Origin: Leptasterias polaris
Taxonomy: Eukaryota; Echinodermata; Asteroidea; Forcipulatida; Asteriidae
Direction: 5' to 3'
Length of the DNA stretch: 64,000 nt
NCBI GenBank assembly: GCA_037783415.1
Contig: JAZGTN010000064.1
Coordinates: 4,885,001 to 4,949,000, forward strand
Shown: positions 1-11,404 of the stretch, piece by piece
Position numbering within the stretch: position 1 is the first letter of the stretch
Layout of the letters: every line of letters begins with the position of its first letter
The notes under the pieces: model-generated
What the model was told of the DNA's origin: nothing
The model's input: the letters and a program-made list of their open reading frames with translations, nothing else
Databases searched by the model: none
Position numbers and translations under genes: made by a program

Positions 1-78
1 ATCGGATCTGGACTGGGATCAACTCAAGAAGGCGACATTCCAGGAGGCCCAGAAATTCACCAGCTCCCCAGGAATCCT
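1..78 (+). CDS. MTBP-like exon A, copy 1 (partial)
   Basis: The window opens inside this exon. It is identical in frame to the last 78 bases of the exon at 5253-5472 and ends at a GTAAGT donor (79 onward). It encodes SDLDWDQLKKATFQEAQKF followed by TSSPGI. No domain is recognised in this stretch. Confidence 0.6.
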
Positions 79-966
79 GTAAGTTCAAAGTCTGCCATAG
101 AAAGGCCAGCTATATACAGCGTTTATCCTTAACCTTTCTAATAATACTTGGTTCTTATATAGAGCACATATCCAAGTAGCTAGATCAAGGCACTTTGAAA
201 CAATATTATCTCTGTTCATCAAGCATACTTAGACCATTCCTCAAACTTTCTCAACTCCCTGTGGATCATACAACCCCAAGCTGCTTGAATTAGCACTATA
301 GCCCGCATGACCAGTCAGCTTGTCATTTCACTAGTCAGTCAGTTTTTTTAACAAGTTGGTAATTCCTATTAAATAGGGATACTTTTCAACACTGAGGCAA
401 CCAGCCAGACCACTTAGAGAGAATGGTCCTCAGGTCTTCAGGTGCATTTGGCTAGCGGACCAATAAGGGACAATCCTGCTGTTTATATTTATTGTCACAT
501 TGTTTATGAAAAGGGCATTTTCATTTAATTGTTTTAACATAATTAAATAATTAAATCAAGTAACTGCAAGTATGTAGTTTCATCTTTGAGTGGGCAATGC
601 CATTTTTAATTTTCAAAGGGCGCTTTAATTGGAAAATGGCCTGGTATTGTAACAGTTAGGGATGAGTAAGTTAAGCAATGTTTTTCTTTTTCATTAAATA
701 ACATACAAGTTGTACCTCGCCATTAGCCAGAAAAGTCCAAGATTTTGGGACCTTTGGTTAAGATGATTTAATGACTCATTTTGTTTTGGCCTTTCAAAAA
801 AAAAACTCTCAGCATTTAAGAACTTTGTCATTTAAATGGTTTGCATTATGATTGGAATTAAACTTGCCTCAAGTCTTCAGGCAAGCTCAGTTGTTTAAGG
901 GTTAAGAAGTTTGCCTTAGAGTTTAATACAAATTGATCAGAATTGTTTATTCATTTTGTTTCTCAG

Positions 967-1326
967 GTATTGTTTAGACTCGCGTAAGTCTCAGCAGGTT
1001 GATCGTCATTTCTCCAAGATGCAGCAGCGCTACATCCGCTACGAGAAGGCATCAACGTGTTCTTCCGAGCAGGCAGCATCTCCTGCAATGCTCACCATCC
1101 CTCCTGCTGCAGCTACGAATCCCACCTCTGCCACCAAACAGGGGAAGGTTCATCCGAGACTTAACTCAAGGGGTCAGAAGTCGACAGAAAAGGGCCAGAG
1201 GTCAGCTGAGAAGCAGCGTAGACTGGTGCTAGAGAAGGGGCATAAAATAAGCCCAGGACGGATTCAAGGCAAGGGGTTGAAAAGACAGAGACCAGAAATG
1301 GCTTCTGCCTTAGCAGCTAAGAGAAG
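967..1326 (+). CDS. MTBP-like exon B, copy 1
   Basis: 360 bases between a TTTCTCAG acceptor and an AAG/GTACAT donor, open throughout. The product (119 complete codons) is basic and low-complexity, rich in Lys, Arg, Gln and Ser, with SRKSQQVDRHFSKMQQRYIR near its start. It is probably disordered linker in front of the C-terminal domain. It differs from copy 2 by two amino acids (Thr/Met and Lys/Arg). Confidence 0.6.
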
Positions 1327-1873
1327 GTACATAAGTTTCAAGTATCTGTTGGTTGAGATTCTATGACCATTTAAAGTAAATGGTAAAATAGGGTCAAGTA
1401 GTAAAATTAACTTGATCTTCTACAGAAATTCACATGATTTTCGGCTTACCTCAGATAATTTTCTTGTAATTATTTTGTAGAGGTTGGAAACATAAGACTT
1501 ATCAACAAAGATTAGAACAAAATGTTTGCGTACAAAGTAAATATTTGTCTCAAAGAAAATCAAAGCTACAAAAGTGATTGTAAACAAGCACAAGATACCT
1601 TTGGAAATGAAAACAAATGCCTCTGTTACCAACAGATAACTTCTGCACTTTAAACCATTTGTAAAATCCTTTCAAATTACTGTATTCCGTGTTTAAAACA
1701 CCAATAAGTTTATCGCATAAAACACCAATAAGTTTATCGCCTCCCCAAAAAGAGTCTTCCAGGTCGTGTTGTAAACTGGGAGTGATCCTTGCCTATATGG
1801 CAGTGTATGGTTGAATGACTTCTGACTGACACCCTAAACAAAGATATTGATAAATAGTTAGACTGCCAACAAA

Positions 1874-1960
1874 GGGGCTAGATAGCTAAGTTAGTAAAAT
1901 ACGGGCAGGTAAGCCTGGAGGTTGCCGATTCAAATCTTCGTTCACCCCAAGATTGTCTTC
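1874..1960 (+). repeat. tRNA-derived SINE fragment in intron (copy 1)
   Basis: Contains a box A-like TAGATAGCTAAGTTAG and a box B-like CGATTCAAATC at tRNA-like spacing. It is too diverged at the arms to be a functional tRNA. The same sequence recurs in copy 2. Confidence 0.45.
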
Positions 1961-2097
1961 TATGAATGATACATTTTTCTCTAGAATTGTGAGAAACAAG
2001 AATGTTAGAGCATAAGAAGTCTAAAAACTGATTGCTTGTTTGGAAATAGACTCTTTTTTTTTAAAAGAGGTCTTCCCATCTGTTTGAATTTGTCTAG

Positions 2098-2289
2098 AAT
2101 TATGCCAACAAGAACATCACCGCGTAAGCAGCTACAGAGATGCCAACAAGGACGTCACCACGTAAGAAGCTTACAGCGAAGGAAACGTCAGAAGGCCAAC
2201 CCTTACCAGAGAAGAAGATTGAGGATACTTCAACGTCATCTTCAAGCGGTAACGTCAGAAAGGTTTCACGCTCAGAGAGGACAAGGATG
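2098..2289 (+). CDS. MTBP-like exon C, copy 1, frameshifted
   Basis: Acceptor TTTGTCTAG, donor ATG/GTAAGG. The exon is 192 bases against 193 in copy 2: copy 1 has GCTACAG where copy 2 has GCTTACAG (near 2132). The missing T destroys the frame between the first TRTSPRKQL motif and the second TSPRK motif. Downstream of the break the frame again encodes the conserved tail ending VRKVSRSERTRM. Confidence 0.6.
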
Positions 2290-2433
2290 GTAAGGAGGCT
2301 CCCAGTTTACAAGCAGGACTTGATTTTTTCTTTATTTTTAGTATTGCAAGAAAAAGACCCCCAGTTTTATAGTTTTCTCTTTTAGAAGTCAAAAAAACTC
2401 TTGGCAGTTCATGCAACTCTGTGAAGTTATATA

Positions 2434-3190
2434 GGCATGCATGAGTCGTTTAGTTGCCTGTTGGTTCAGGTAACTCTGTGATGAATGTTTCGCAGATGGT
2501 GGATGGGAGTCCTGACACAATATGAAATCTGATCCACTTTTGCAGCAAGCCGTTTGTGGCTGCTATGGGCCTTTTTGATAACGAAGAGACACGGACGGAG
2601 GCCGGTCCTCTAAATAAGAAGGATTAGGATTCACCAAAATACAATATTAAGCAACAAATTCCATGAAACCAACAAATTCAATTAGCATTGAATACAAAAC
2701 GGCATTAACACAATACACAGTCACTTATGTAAAGGGCAAAAGGCCAGCACAACACGATCAAGGCTGGCTGCATACACAAGTTTACAATATAATCGATTCA
2801 AATAGCCCTATAAATGACAATATTTCTGTAATCAAAAGATAATTTTAAGACAAAGCAATACTCACAGAGAGTTCTAAAATATTATTCCCTCCCCAATGAA
2901 TAGTATTTGGAGCATGGCCAGAGCCATGCTACCCACAAAATTGAGAGAAATACAGACCGAAAATATATGTGCTCTCTCTTGCTAAAAGCTACAAATGGAG
3001 TGAGCTGAAAGGTCGCGACCCCAAAGTTTACTTTGTATAGTAAATATGTTAATCACAAAAGTTCGAGTACACACTTGAACACCGAGGGCTCACTTGGGTT
3101 CCCTACAATAAGACCTGTGTATTAAGTCTAAGAAGGTTTCATAGCAGTTTGCAAGAGCAATTTTGTTCTGAATTTTTGTTTGTATATTTT
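2434..3190. other. Intron sequence between exons C and D, no gene seen
   Basis: AT-rich sequence without open frames of note. It lies between the end of the duplicated block and the exon D acceptor and is unique to copy 1. Confidence 0.5.
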
Positions 3191-3197
3191 CTTACAG

Positions 3198-3313
3198 AAA
3201 TTGAGACAGATTGTAAAGGAGACAGTCATCGGACGAGGGATCACGAAGGAGACTGAATGCTACAAAGCTTGCGCATTGAGAAACTGTATAAGATGGCTGA
3301 GCTTTATGTCAAG
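3198..3313 (+). CDS. MTBP-like exon D, conserved C-terminal domain
   Basis: Acceptor CTTACAG at 3191-3197, donor AAG/GTGTGT. It starts in phase 0, matching exon C. The product begins KLRQIVKETVIGRGITKETE and, after a frame change near 3279-3281, continues KLYKMAELYVK. Together these align with the C-terminal MTBP block that, from memory, reads ITETHECFTACSQRLFEI then SKFYLK in human. Removing two bases restores a 114-base, 38-codon exon ending in phase 0, which argues that the frame change is a recent indel or an assembly error. Confidence 0.6.
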
Positions 3314-4244
3314 GTGTGTACAACAGATATTTTGGTTTCAAAGTGTATTAAAATGTCAAAGAATTACTAAGTTGGAAGTAAGTATTGACAGGAAACACAA
3401 CAAAGGGTACACCTCGTTGCATCCATCACAATAGCAGTTTTTGCAATGGTTGTAATTTGTTTGTACCTGAAACCACCCAAAGTGTTCCAACATGAAAGAG
3501 TTCATTCATTTCTGACCTACATGTATGACCTTCTTGCACTGACTACTGTCTGCCCAAGGTGTGCCATATTGAGAGTCAAACTGCAGTGGTGTACATCCTG
3601 ACTGCCCACAAGATCCCCAAAGTGCACTCTACTGTAACACTTGTGGGAAACTGACTGCCCACACACAGTATACTAGTATAATGGTCAACCCCCCCCCCCA
3701 AAAAAATCCTTGATGAAGTCATAAGAGTCCAGTACACCAGTTTAATGGTCAACCACTCACAAAATCCGCAGTAAAATATTGTGACTTGAGTAAGGGTTTT
3801 TTTTTTGTGGTTGATGGGTGCACCACACTAAATACGTAGAAAACAGAGTGTCGGCCACATTGATATTTTGTAGGCCCTCAAAATATTCTTTGTTACACAG
3901 GGGGGAGTTCCCAAAAAGGGTACAATATAAAAAAAATTGCCCAATTGTGACCTGAGGTATTTTGGATCATACAGGCCATGAAAAAAATGGTCCTATTTGC
4001 CAAGAGGTGTAGGGACATTTTTAAAGATTGATGCTCGGACGTTTGAAAATTTACACTGGTGTGTAGGGGTGGTTTTTATTTAGAGGGAGAATAGCTCAAC
4101 GAGACTCCCGATATCAAATTGAGCAAAGAATAAAAGTTCAAGAGTCAATGGATAATTTTCCCTTTACTGTTAAAAGCTGTAAGACTTCTAAGTATTTTTG
4201 TTTTCACTTTGCACGGCATGCTATGGGAATTTAGTGGGATGCGC

Positions 4245-4705
4245 ACCCTGACGATTAAACTGGTATACTGCCCTCTTGTGATTTAATCAATGATTTGTTT
4301 TTGTGGTTGGCCCTTTAGACTAGTAGACTGCCCTCTTGTGATTTCAGTGTGATTTTTTTGTGGTTGACTATTTAACTGTTATACAACCCTCTTGTGTTTT
4401 TAGCAAGGATTGTTTTTCCCCGTGGTTGACCATTAGCAGAGCTGTATATTGAGAGAGTTCAGACAACTTGCAATTAGAACCCATTTATGGTCCCCAAAAA
4501 AAACATCAGCAAATACAGGGTGCCACACCAGTCTGCCCAATTGGTTTTGCTGCATTTGGACCGAAAAATGGTGTCCAGCAACCACTTGATCAGAGAAAAC
4601 TGCCTCTGTGTGACAACTCTCTCAATACACAGCTCTGACCATTAGACTTGTATACTGCCCTCTAGTGATTTTAGTGAGTGTTTTTGTGGTTGACCATTTA
4701 ACTTA
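4245..4705. repeat. Degenerate ~60-bp tandem repeat, split by a MITE
   Basis: About four units carry TATACTGCCCTCTTGTGATTT followed by TTTTTGTGGTTGACCATT, at 4260-4436 and again from 4638. Reverse-orientation relatives (AATGGTCAACCAC) occur at about 3680-3770. The array is interrupted by the element at 4437-4637. The surrounding 3314-5252 is otherwise non-coding. Confidence 0.7.
4437..4637. mobile_element. hAT-type MITE, 201 bp, with perfect 8-bp target duplication
   Basis: The ends are CAGAGCTGTATATTGAGAG and its near-perfect reverse complement (CTCTCAATACACAGCTCTG). It is flanked on both sides by ACCATTAG (4429-4436 and 4638-4645). An 8-bp duplication and ends starting CAG are typical of the hAT superfamily. 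It carries no coding capacity, so it must have been mobilised in trans. Confidence 0.85.
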
Positions 4706-5252
4706 ATATCCTCCCGCCACTCTGTTGATGTTGCCTGTCGGTGCACTTTCTCCCCTTTGAATGTCAGTCCCAAAGAAAAATTGCCTTGCCCTTACAAACT
4801 ATCAGGCCTCCTACTTTTTGCAAGAGCTTAGTGTACTAAGTTGTGAATGACAGTTATGGATGTTTCTTTAAAATGTTCTGATCCCCTTTGATGTATTCCA
4901 CAGAGCTTGATGTCCCCCCCCCCCCCCCCCGAAGAATAGTAAACGTTTTTCTACCTGACATTTTGCAGTATTTTGTTTATAAATACTGTACTTGATTTGT
5001 ACTCATAGTCGAAGATCCAAGTACTTGGTACTCGGCTGCTGGTTGAAGTTTTGCAAAAAGAGTCAAGGATTGAGGATTCAAACACAAGTCCTGTCCATTA
5101 TTTTGCTATTAAAGTAAGTCTTGACTTATATTTAAAATACAACCCCAAAAATTAATCTGCTTTCTACAAACTAAGAAATAAATCGTTCGAGATCATTTTT
5201 ATGAACTTAATTTAAAAAAACATTTCTTGTCTATGTTTCCATTCCAACACAG

Positions 5253-5472
5253 CATCAGCGGCTAAGCTCAGCGCTAAAGAGTTCCTGAAACACTTTCTAG
5301 CCAGTGGACTGCCCAGCACAGCGGATCTGTGCCCTGTGGGTGTAGGAGCAGCAACCAGACCCAGTGGGATGACAGCATCGAGGCATGTTTGCTCATCGGA
5401 TCTGGACTGGGATCAACTCAAGAAGGCGACATTCCAGGAGGCCCAGAAATTCACCAGCTCCCCAGGAATCCT
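5253..5472 (+). CDS. MTBP-like exon A, copy 2 (complete)
   Basis: Acceptor CCAACACAG ends at 5252 and the donor is CCT/GTAAGTG. The 220 bases hold 72 complete codons plus two split ones. It starts SAAKLSAKEFLKHFLASGL and includes PVGVGAATRPSGMTASRHV. No family signature beyond its place in the gene. Confidence 0.6.
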
Positions 5473-7682
5473 GTAAGTGCAAAGTCTGCCATAGAAAGGC
5501 CAGCTATATACAGCGTTTATCCTTAACCTTTCTAATAATACTTGGTTCTTATATAGAGCACATATCCAAGTAGCTAGATCAAGGCACTTTGAAACAATAT
5601 TATCTCTGTTCATCAAGCATACTTAGACCATTCCTCAAACTTTCTCAACTCCCTGTGGATCATACAACCCCAAGCCGCTTGAATTAGCACTAGCCCGCAT
5701 GACCAGTCAGCTTGTCATTTCACTAGTCAGTCAGTTTTTTTAACAAGTTGGTAATTCCTATTAAATAGGGATACTTTTCAACACTGAGGCAACCAGCCAG
5801 ACCACTTAGAGAGAATGGTCCTCAGGTCTTCAGGTGCATTTGGCTAGCGGACCAATAAGGGACAATCCTGCTGTTTATATTTATTGTCACATTGTTTATG
5901 AAAAGGGCATTTTCATTTAATTGTTTTAACATAATTAAATAATTAAATCAAGTAACTGCAAGTATGTAGTTTCATCTTTGAGTGGGCAATGCCATTTTTA
6001 ATTTTCAAAGGGCGCTTTAATTGGAAAATGGCCTGGTATTGTAACAGTTAGGGATGAGTAAGTTAAGCAATGTTTTTCTTTTTCATTAAATAACATACAA
6101 GTTGTACCTCGCCATTAGCCAGAAAAGTCCAAGATTTTGGGACCTTTGGTTAAGATGATTTAATGACTCATTTTGTTTTGGCCTTTCAAAAAAAAAACTC
6201 TCAGCATTTAAGAACTTTGTCATTTAAATGGTTTGCATTATGATTGGAATTAAACTTGCCTCAAGTCTTCAGGCAAGCTCAGTTGTTTAAGGGTTAAGAA
6301 GTTTGCCTTAGAGTTTAATACAAATTGATCAGAATTGTTTATTCATTTTGTTTCTCAGGTATTGTTTAGACTCGCGTAAGTCTCAGCAGGTTGATCGTCA
6401 TTTCTCCAAGATGCAGCAGCGCTACATCCGCTACGAGAAGGCATCAATGTGTTCTTCCGAGCAGGCAGCATCTCCTGCAATGCTCACCATCCCTCCTGCT
6501 GCAGCTACGAATCCCACCTCTGCCACCAAACAGGGGAAGGTTCATCCGAGACTTAACTCAAGGGGTCAGAGGTCGACAGAAAAGGGCCAGAGGTCAGCTG
6601 AGAAGCAGCGTAGACTGGTGCTAGAGAAGGGGCATAAAATAAGCCCAGGACGGATTCAAGGCAAGGGGTTGAAAAGACAGAGACCAGAAATGGCTTCTGC
6701 CTTAGCAGCTAAGAGAAGGTACATAAGTTTCAAGTATCTGTTGGTTGAGATTCTATGACCATTTAAAGTAAATGGTAAAATAGGGTCAAGTAGTAAAATT
6801 AACTTGATCTTCTACAGAAATTCACATGATTTTCGGCTTACCTCAGATAATTTTCTTGTAATTATTTTGTAGAGGTTGGAAACATAAGAATTATCAACAA
6901 AGATTAGAACAAAATGTTTGCGTACAAAGTAAATATTTGTCTCAAAGAAAATCAAAGCTACAAAAGTGATTGTAAACAAGCACAAGATACCTTTGGAAAT
7001 GAAAACAAATGCCTCTGTTACCAACAGATAACTTCTGCACTTTAAACCATTTGTAAAATCCTTTCAAATTACTGTATTCCGTGTTTAAAACACCAATAAG
7101 TTTATCGCATAAAACACCAATAAGTTTATCGCCTCCCCAAAAAGAGTCTTCCAGGTCGTGTTGTAAACTGGGAGTGATCCTTGCCTATATGGCAGTGTAT
7201 GGTTGAATGACTTCTGACTGACACCCTAAACAAAGATATTGATAAATAGTTAGACTGCCAACAAAGGGGCTAGATAGCTAAGTTAGTAAAATACGGGCAG
7301 GTAAGCCTGGAGGTTGCCGATTCAAATCTTCGTTCACCCCAAGATTGTCTTCTATGAATGATACATTTTTCTCTAGAATTGTGAGAAACAAGAATGTTAG
7401 AGCATAAGAAGTCTAAAAACTGATTGCTTGTTTGGAAATAGACTCTTTTTTTTAAAAAGAGGTCTTCCCATCTGTTTGAATTTGTCTAGAATTATGCCAA
7501 CAAGAACATCACCGCGTAAGCAGCTTACAGAGATGTCAACAAGGACGTCACCACGTAAGAAGCTTACAGCGAAGGAAACGTCAGAAGGCCAACCCTTACC
7601 AGAGAAGAAGATTGAGGATACTTCAACGTCATCTTCAAGCGGTAACGTCAGAAAGGTTTCACGCTCAGAGAGGACAAGGATG
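5253..7682 (+). CDS. MTBP-like gene, second copy, three intact exons
   Basis: Exons 5253-5472, 6359-6718 and 7490-7682 are joined by phase-compatible introns and are open throughout. Together they encode about 255 residues: a segment with KEFLKHFLASGLPSTADL, a basic linker, and a tail with two TSPRK motifs. By analogy with copy 1 this is the region just before the MTBP C-terminal domain. That family acts in the nucleus with Treslin to load CDC45 at origins under CDK control; here the role is inferred only from the copy-1 exon D match. No second exon D follows: the duplicated sequence ends at 7826 and I saw no match downstream. The copy is therefore truncated, or the assembly is misjoined. Confidence 0.55.
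6359..6718 (+). CDS. MTBP-like exon B, copy 2
   Basis: Same 360-base exon as 967-1326, with identical splice borders and an open frame. Basic, low-complexity product ending ASALAAKRR with two bases of the next Arg codon. Likely a disordered linker. Confidence 0.6.
7265..7350 (+). repeat. tRNA-derived SINE fragment in intron (copy 2)
   Basis: Duplicate of 1874-1960, with the same box A-like and box B-like motifs, so the insertion predates the segmental duplication. Confidence 0.45.
7490..7682 (+). CDS. MTBP-like exon C, copy 2 (intact), twin SPRK motifs
   Basis: 193 bases, phase-compatible with exon B, donor ATG/GTAAGG. It encodes IMPTRTSPRKQLTEMSTR then TSPRKKLTAKE: two near-identical TRTSPRK(Q/K)LT units 13 residues apart. 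Each fits the full CDK consensus (S/T-P-x-K/R). An acidic and serine-rich stretch and VRKVSRSERTRM follow. Confidence 0.65.
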
Positions 7683-7826
7683 GTAAGGAGGCTCCCAGTT
7701 TACAAGCAGGACTTGATTTTTTCTTAATTTTTAGTATTGCAAGAAAAAGGCCCCCAGTTTTATAGTTTTCTCTTTTAGAAGTCAAAAAAACTCTTGGCAG
7801 TTCATGCAACTCTGTGAAGTTATATA

Positions 7827-8540
7827 CATGTAAAGCTTATACCCTTTTCTTGTTTTCATCAAAATTAAGCAATCCATGGGTTAGGAAACTGTAAAATACT
7901 GTAACAAAGTTGTGTGTGCTTGGCCATTTTTAACTCTTTTTGTTGTTGTGGTTACAAAGTTCCCTCTCTGACTGTTAAAGTAGTCAAGATGGGATGTACA
8001 TGTAATAGACGCATGTATGAGATGTTACTGAAGTCCAATTTTGTCATAGGAACCTCAGTTTGTTCTTCTACAGTCTCTTCAATGTTTTCGGTTGGGAAGA
8101 TTTTCAATTCTCTGCGTTGAACATTCTCTTCACTTTCAGCACCGTACCTTAAGGAGCTTTTAGCCTAGTTGGGCCAAATTTTCTAACACCAATAAGTCAC
8201 TAGAGTCTCTGGCTCATTGCACTTAATTCATTTGGTTTCCTTTTTGGAAACCACCATCGACTGTGCATAGAGGTATCTTCTGATGCTTGCTGCTGGTTGC
8301 TCTGGTGTATGCAGTAGTTTGCCCTCACCAATGTACTTTCTGCACTTTGCCTTGTGCATATTATGCGTTTTTTGAAAGTAATTGTTAGAGTAACGCAATT
8401 AAAAAGTCATTAAAGAGTCATTTCGTTGGTGCTTGTGTGGCGCGCCATGGGCACCTGTCTACTCCACCACAGAAGTAACTCTACTGCATCCACCATTAGG
8501 TACATCGAGGTGTTTAACAAAACATCAGTATTTTGTTTCC
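7827..8540. other. Non-coding sequence, no feature supported
   Basis: Unique sequence after the end of the duplication. No exon with credible borders and no MTBP exon D equivalent was found. Confidence 0.5.
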
Positions 8541-8542
8541 TC

Positions 8543-9049
8543 AGAAAAGAAAAGAAAAAAAACATGAAGTCCCCATGTTGTCAATCGGCAACTCATCCAT
8601 GAAATTCAACTTGTGCAGCTCATCAGGCCTGCTTGTAATTAGTGAGCCAAAACGCAGTATAAACGTGATTGATGTTGTGGTTAGCGGAGGGGAATCGCTC
8701 AAGGCTTTAAATAATGGATGAGTAATCAAAATCATGAGGTACACCACAGTCTGTAATTGTCCTCATGAAAAAGATATCGGTGTATTACATGTATGTGTGT
8801 TTGGGGAGAATCTTGTGGGACAATTTCTGAGCCGATGGCGATCTGTCTCACTGGCTGATGTCTGTTAAGGTGGTCTGGGTTGTCAAGAGGTCTGAGGGGG
8901 GGACAGTACATGTAGCTTTGAGTGAAGAGCTGAACATCGATGAGGATGTCAAGTTTGATTTGAATCCCATGCAAGTAGTATGCCTGTCATGCCTGTGGGT
9001 TTTGGTTTCCCCCCCCCCACAGGACTCCGGAAGTACTGAGTATTTATAG
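8543..9049 (+). other. Possible decayed coding fragments
   Basis: Three short open segments in different frames read like protein: KFNLCSSSGLLVISEPKRSI up to a stop at 8721, FGENLVGQFLSRWRSVSL near 8799-8862, and KVVWVVKRSEGGTVHVALSE near 8863-8925. They could be remains of one retro-copied coding sequence or chance. No family recognised. Confidence 0.2.
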
Positions 9050-9599
9050 TGCGTATCGTATCGCACTTCAGTGTAGGTAAAAAAGTTTGTTTGGTTTTTG
9101 TCCCGATGCAAATGATTACAATACACCTATGTAAACAAGTTTGGTGTCGGCATAAATGTCCATGAAGCTGGAAAATTTATCCTTATACATGTATGTTATA
9201 AAAATGCTTAGTCACTTTTCATTTTCAGTTGATCTTAGAAAAAGTCCTGTATTTTTTTTACTTCGAAACACAAAACAAAAACAAACCCTCAAAACCTATA
9301 CAAGAACAATAAATAGATAAAAACTATACAAACCCAATACACAGTTTTTATAACGTAATTAGTTATCACACAAGCGCGAGTGAAATACGGAAAAACATAC
9401 AGCTTCTGTTTACCATGTCCAACGTGGCCGAAGGCCGGGCTGGTATTGGGATGCAGACATGCTATACATTTCTGTATTCAACGAGCGTGTGTGTGATAAT
9501 GAACTTAACTTCAAGCAAACTTGATGCTTAGCTTTAAGTATCCCATTTTGTGTCATTATACTTGTAATAGTTCAAAGTACTCATTTTGGGGTATTCGTT

Positions 9600-9639
<40 letters not shown>

Positions 9640-11404
9640 GTTGTTGTTGTTTTTGTTGGGGGGGAAGCAGTTCACTTCACTGCAGAGCTTGTTCGGATGA
9701 TTCTGAGATTGCTAATTATAATGTCTAAACTTCCACTCTGCAGTTCAGTATAGAGTCTTTCGAGCCCTCAGTGCATATTCCCCTTACACTGTACATGTAA
9801 AAGAATCTCCCCAGTCGGATAATCCCTTTGAAACGAATGCATTAAGATTACAGAGTATAACCCTTAACCTTCAAAACAGAGGCTCTTAAAAAAGGATCTT
9901 AATTTATCTGACTTTTTAATTCCATTAGAAAAGTCGAGGTAATTTCATACGGTGCATGCTCCGAGTTCATTACTACCCGACCATACAATAGTTCCCAGAT
10001 TGCATTTTTCTGTTATAACACACACTGAATACACTGAGAATTTCCTTTGACTTTTGATTTCGTAAATAATCCTCAAAAACAAAAAACTACAGACAAATCT
10101 AAGCAATTTGAAATTCTTTGATATGCTGTAATTGGTACATGTAACTTTGACATTCAACTACGGGCTGGCTCATGACTATACTTGTTTTCCATCCGTGATT
10201 AATTCCATTTAAAAGGTTATTCCTCCCCGACTGAATGAAAGCTCTCTCTCTCTCTCTCTCTCTCCTGCTACAAATGGAGAATCTGTTTGGGTTTTGGGCT
10301 GCAAAACAAAATCTTAACGGAACCACCGAGAAGTACATGTACAGTGGTTCTGAAGCACTTGTACAGTGTGCAATATTGGCGCATGGTTAGCAAACGGAAA
10401 TGTGTTGTGTTTAGTATCGGGGCACCTGCGGTTGTGATATGCCTTAGAGTTAGGCGTGAGTGGAACAGGGGGGAGGGGAGGGGGGGCTGGGTGTTTTGGC
10501 TTGTATTGCTAGCAGTCTGCAACAGACATGTATTTCATGCGGTACATTGTACCTAACATAGACAATTCTGGAGGTTGGTGTTTATATTGCAAATCAGTAC
10601 TGTACAATATGTTGTGAAAAAAGAAGAATCTGTTTGGGTTTTGGGCTGCAAAACAAAGTAACTCTTTTTTCAAATGGTTAAATAATTGATGTAATTGGAA
10701 ATTTTGTTTTCAATTGTTTGAATGATGTTTGGTTGGGATACATGTACATACATAGCGTCCCCAAAAGTCTCCCAGTTTCTTCTCAGTTGTATCAAAACCC
10801 TCCTCATCAGCTGTATCTGAAACCCACTTTTTAATTAATTCTGAGCCTACTTCTGAGATCAAACCATCTTTACACTTTCTTGTCCACTTGTCCTCCTTAT
10901 CCTTTAACTCCAACCAGGTGCACCTCATACTCTTGTCTTCTTGTCTTTAGAAATAACCCATTCTCTTTTGTACCCTTCTTTTGTCAATATTCTACTCCAT
11001 CTGATGTACAGGACATCCAACCTCTTCTCTGATCACTATAATCATCATCATCATCATTCTTTTTCTAACCCATCGTTCTCTGTCTTCTTGTCCTATATAA
11101 CTTCCTCTTCTTCTTGCTTCCAGGAGATGGTTAACATTCCTCTTATCCTTTATCCATCCTGCGTCATCATCTTCTTAATGACTTCCTTCCTTGTCTTACA
11201 TACATTACATTCTCCCTGTAACAGCTGTTTCTGTAGAAGAGAATCGATTCCCTTTTTATTTTTGATGGGGAAAAAAACCCCAAAGTTATTGACACAAAAA
11301 ACTATCCACAAAAGTTGACAAATTTTGTTTCAAAAATGCTTTCAATGGATGTTCCTTTAGAGGTTAAATTTGTTGATCTGCTTGTAGATTGTAGATCTGA
11401 TCAG
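9050..11404. other. Non-coding stretch with simple repeats
   Basis: Holds a (TTG)n run at about 9600-9655, a (TC)n run at about 10240-10263 and a direct repeat of AATCTGTTTGGGTTTTGGGC (10279 and 10627). No coding exon supported. Confidence 0.6.
9600..9656. repeat. (TTG)n microsatellite
   Basis: About 18 TTG triplets with one interruption. Confidence 0.9.

Larger units (their letters stand above)
1..2433. repeat. Tandem segmental duplication, left copy
   Basis: Nearly identical to 5395-7826, introns included, with only scattered substitutions and 1-2 base indels (for example ACTATAGCC against ACTAGCC near 297). Homology stops at GTGAAGTTATATA. The left limit is outside the window. Confidence 0.95.
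1..3313 (+). pseudogene. MTBP-like gene, first (frameshifted) copy, C-terminal exons
   Basis: Four exons with GT/AG borders: 1-78 (cut by the window edge), 967-1326, 2098-2289 and 3198-3313. Phases agree: the first ends with two bases of a Leu codon that the next completes, exon 2 ends with two bases of an Arg codon completed by exon 3, and exon 3 ends in phase 0. The last exon reads KLRQIVKETVIGRGITKETE then CYKACALR, which matches from memory the conserved C-terminal domain of MTBP (Mdm2-binding protein; works with Treslin/TICRR in CDK-dependent origin firing). Exon 3 lacks one base near 2132 relative to the second copy, and exon 4 has a frame change near 3279-3281. Called pseudogene for these breaks, but assembly error is a real alternative. 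The final MTBP exon after 3313 was not found. Confidence 0.55.
5395..7826. repeat. Tandem segmental duplication, right copy
   Basis: Copy of 1-2433 offset by about 5.39 kb. It carries the intact reading frames. The exon A sequence upstream (5253-5394) is presumably also duplicated but would lie left of the window. Confidence 0.95.

Noticed and set aside
1..7826. LTR retrotransposon with the two 2.4-kb copies as LTRs
   Set aside because: The repeated block contains spliced host exons, lacks TG...CA ends, and the sequence between the copies has no gag, protease or reverse transcriptase.
10941..11318. 125-codon ORF (SDHYNHHHHHSFSNP...)
   Set aside because: It runs through a CAT/TCT-rich simple sequence and has no protein-like conservation or splice context.
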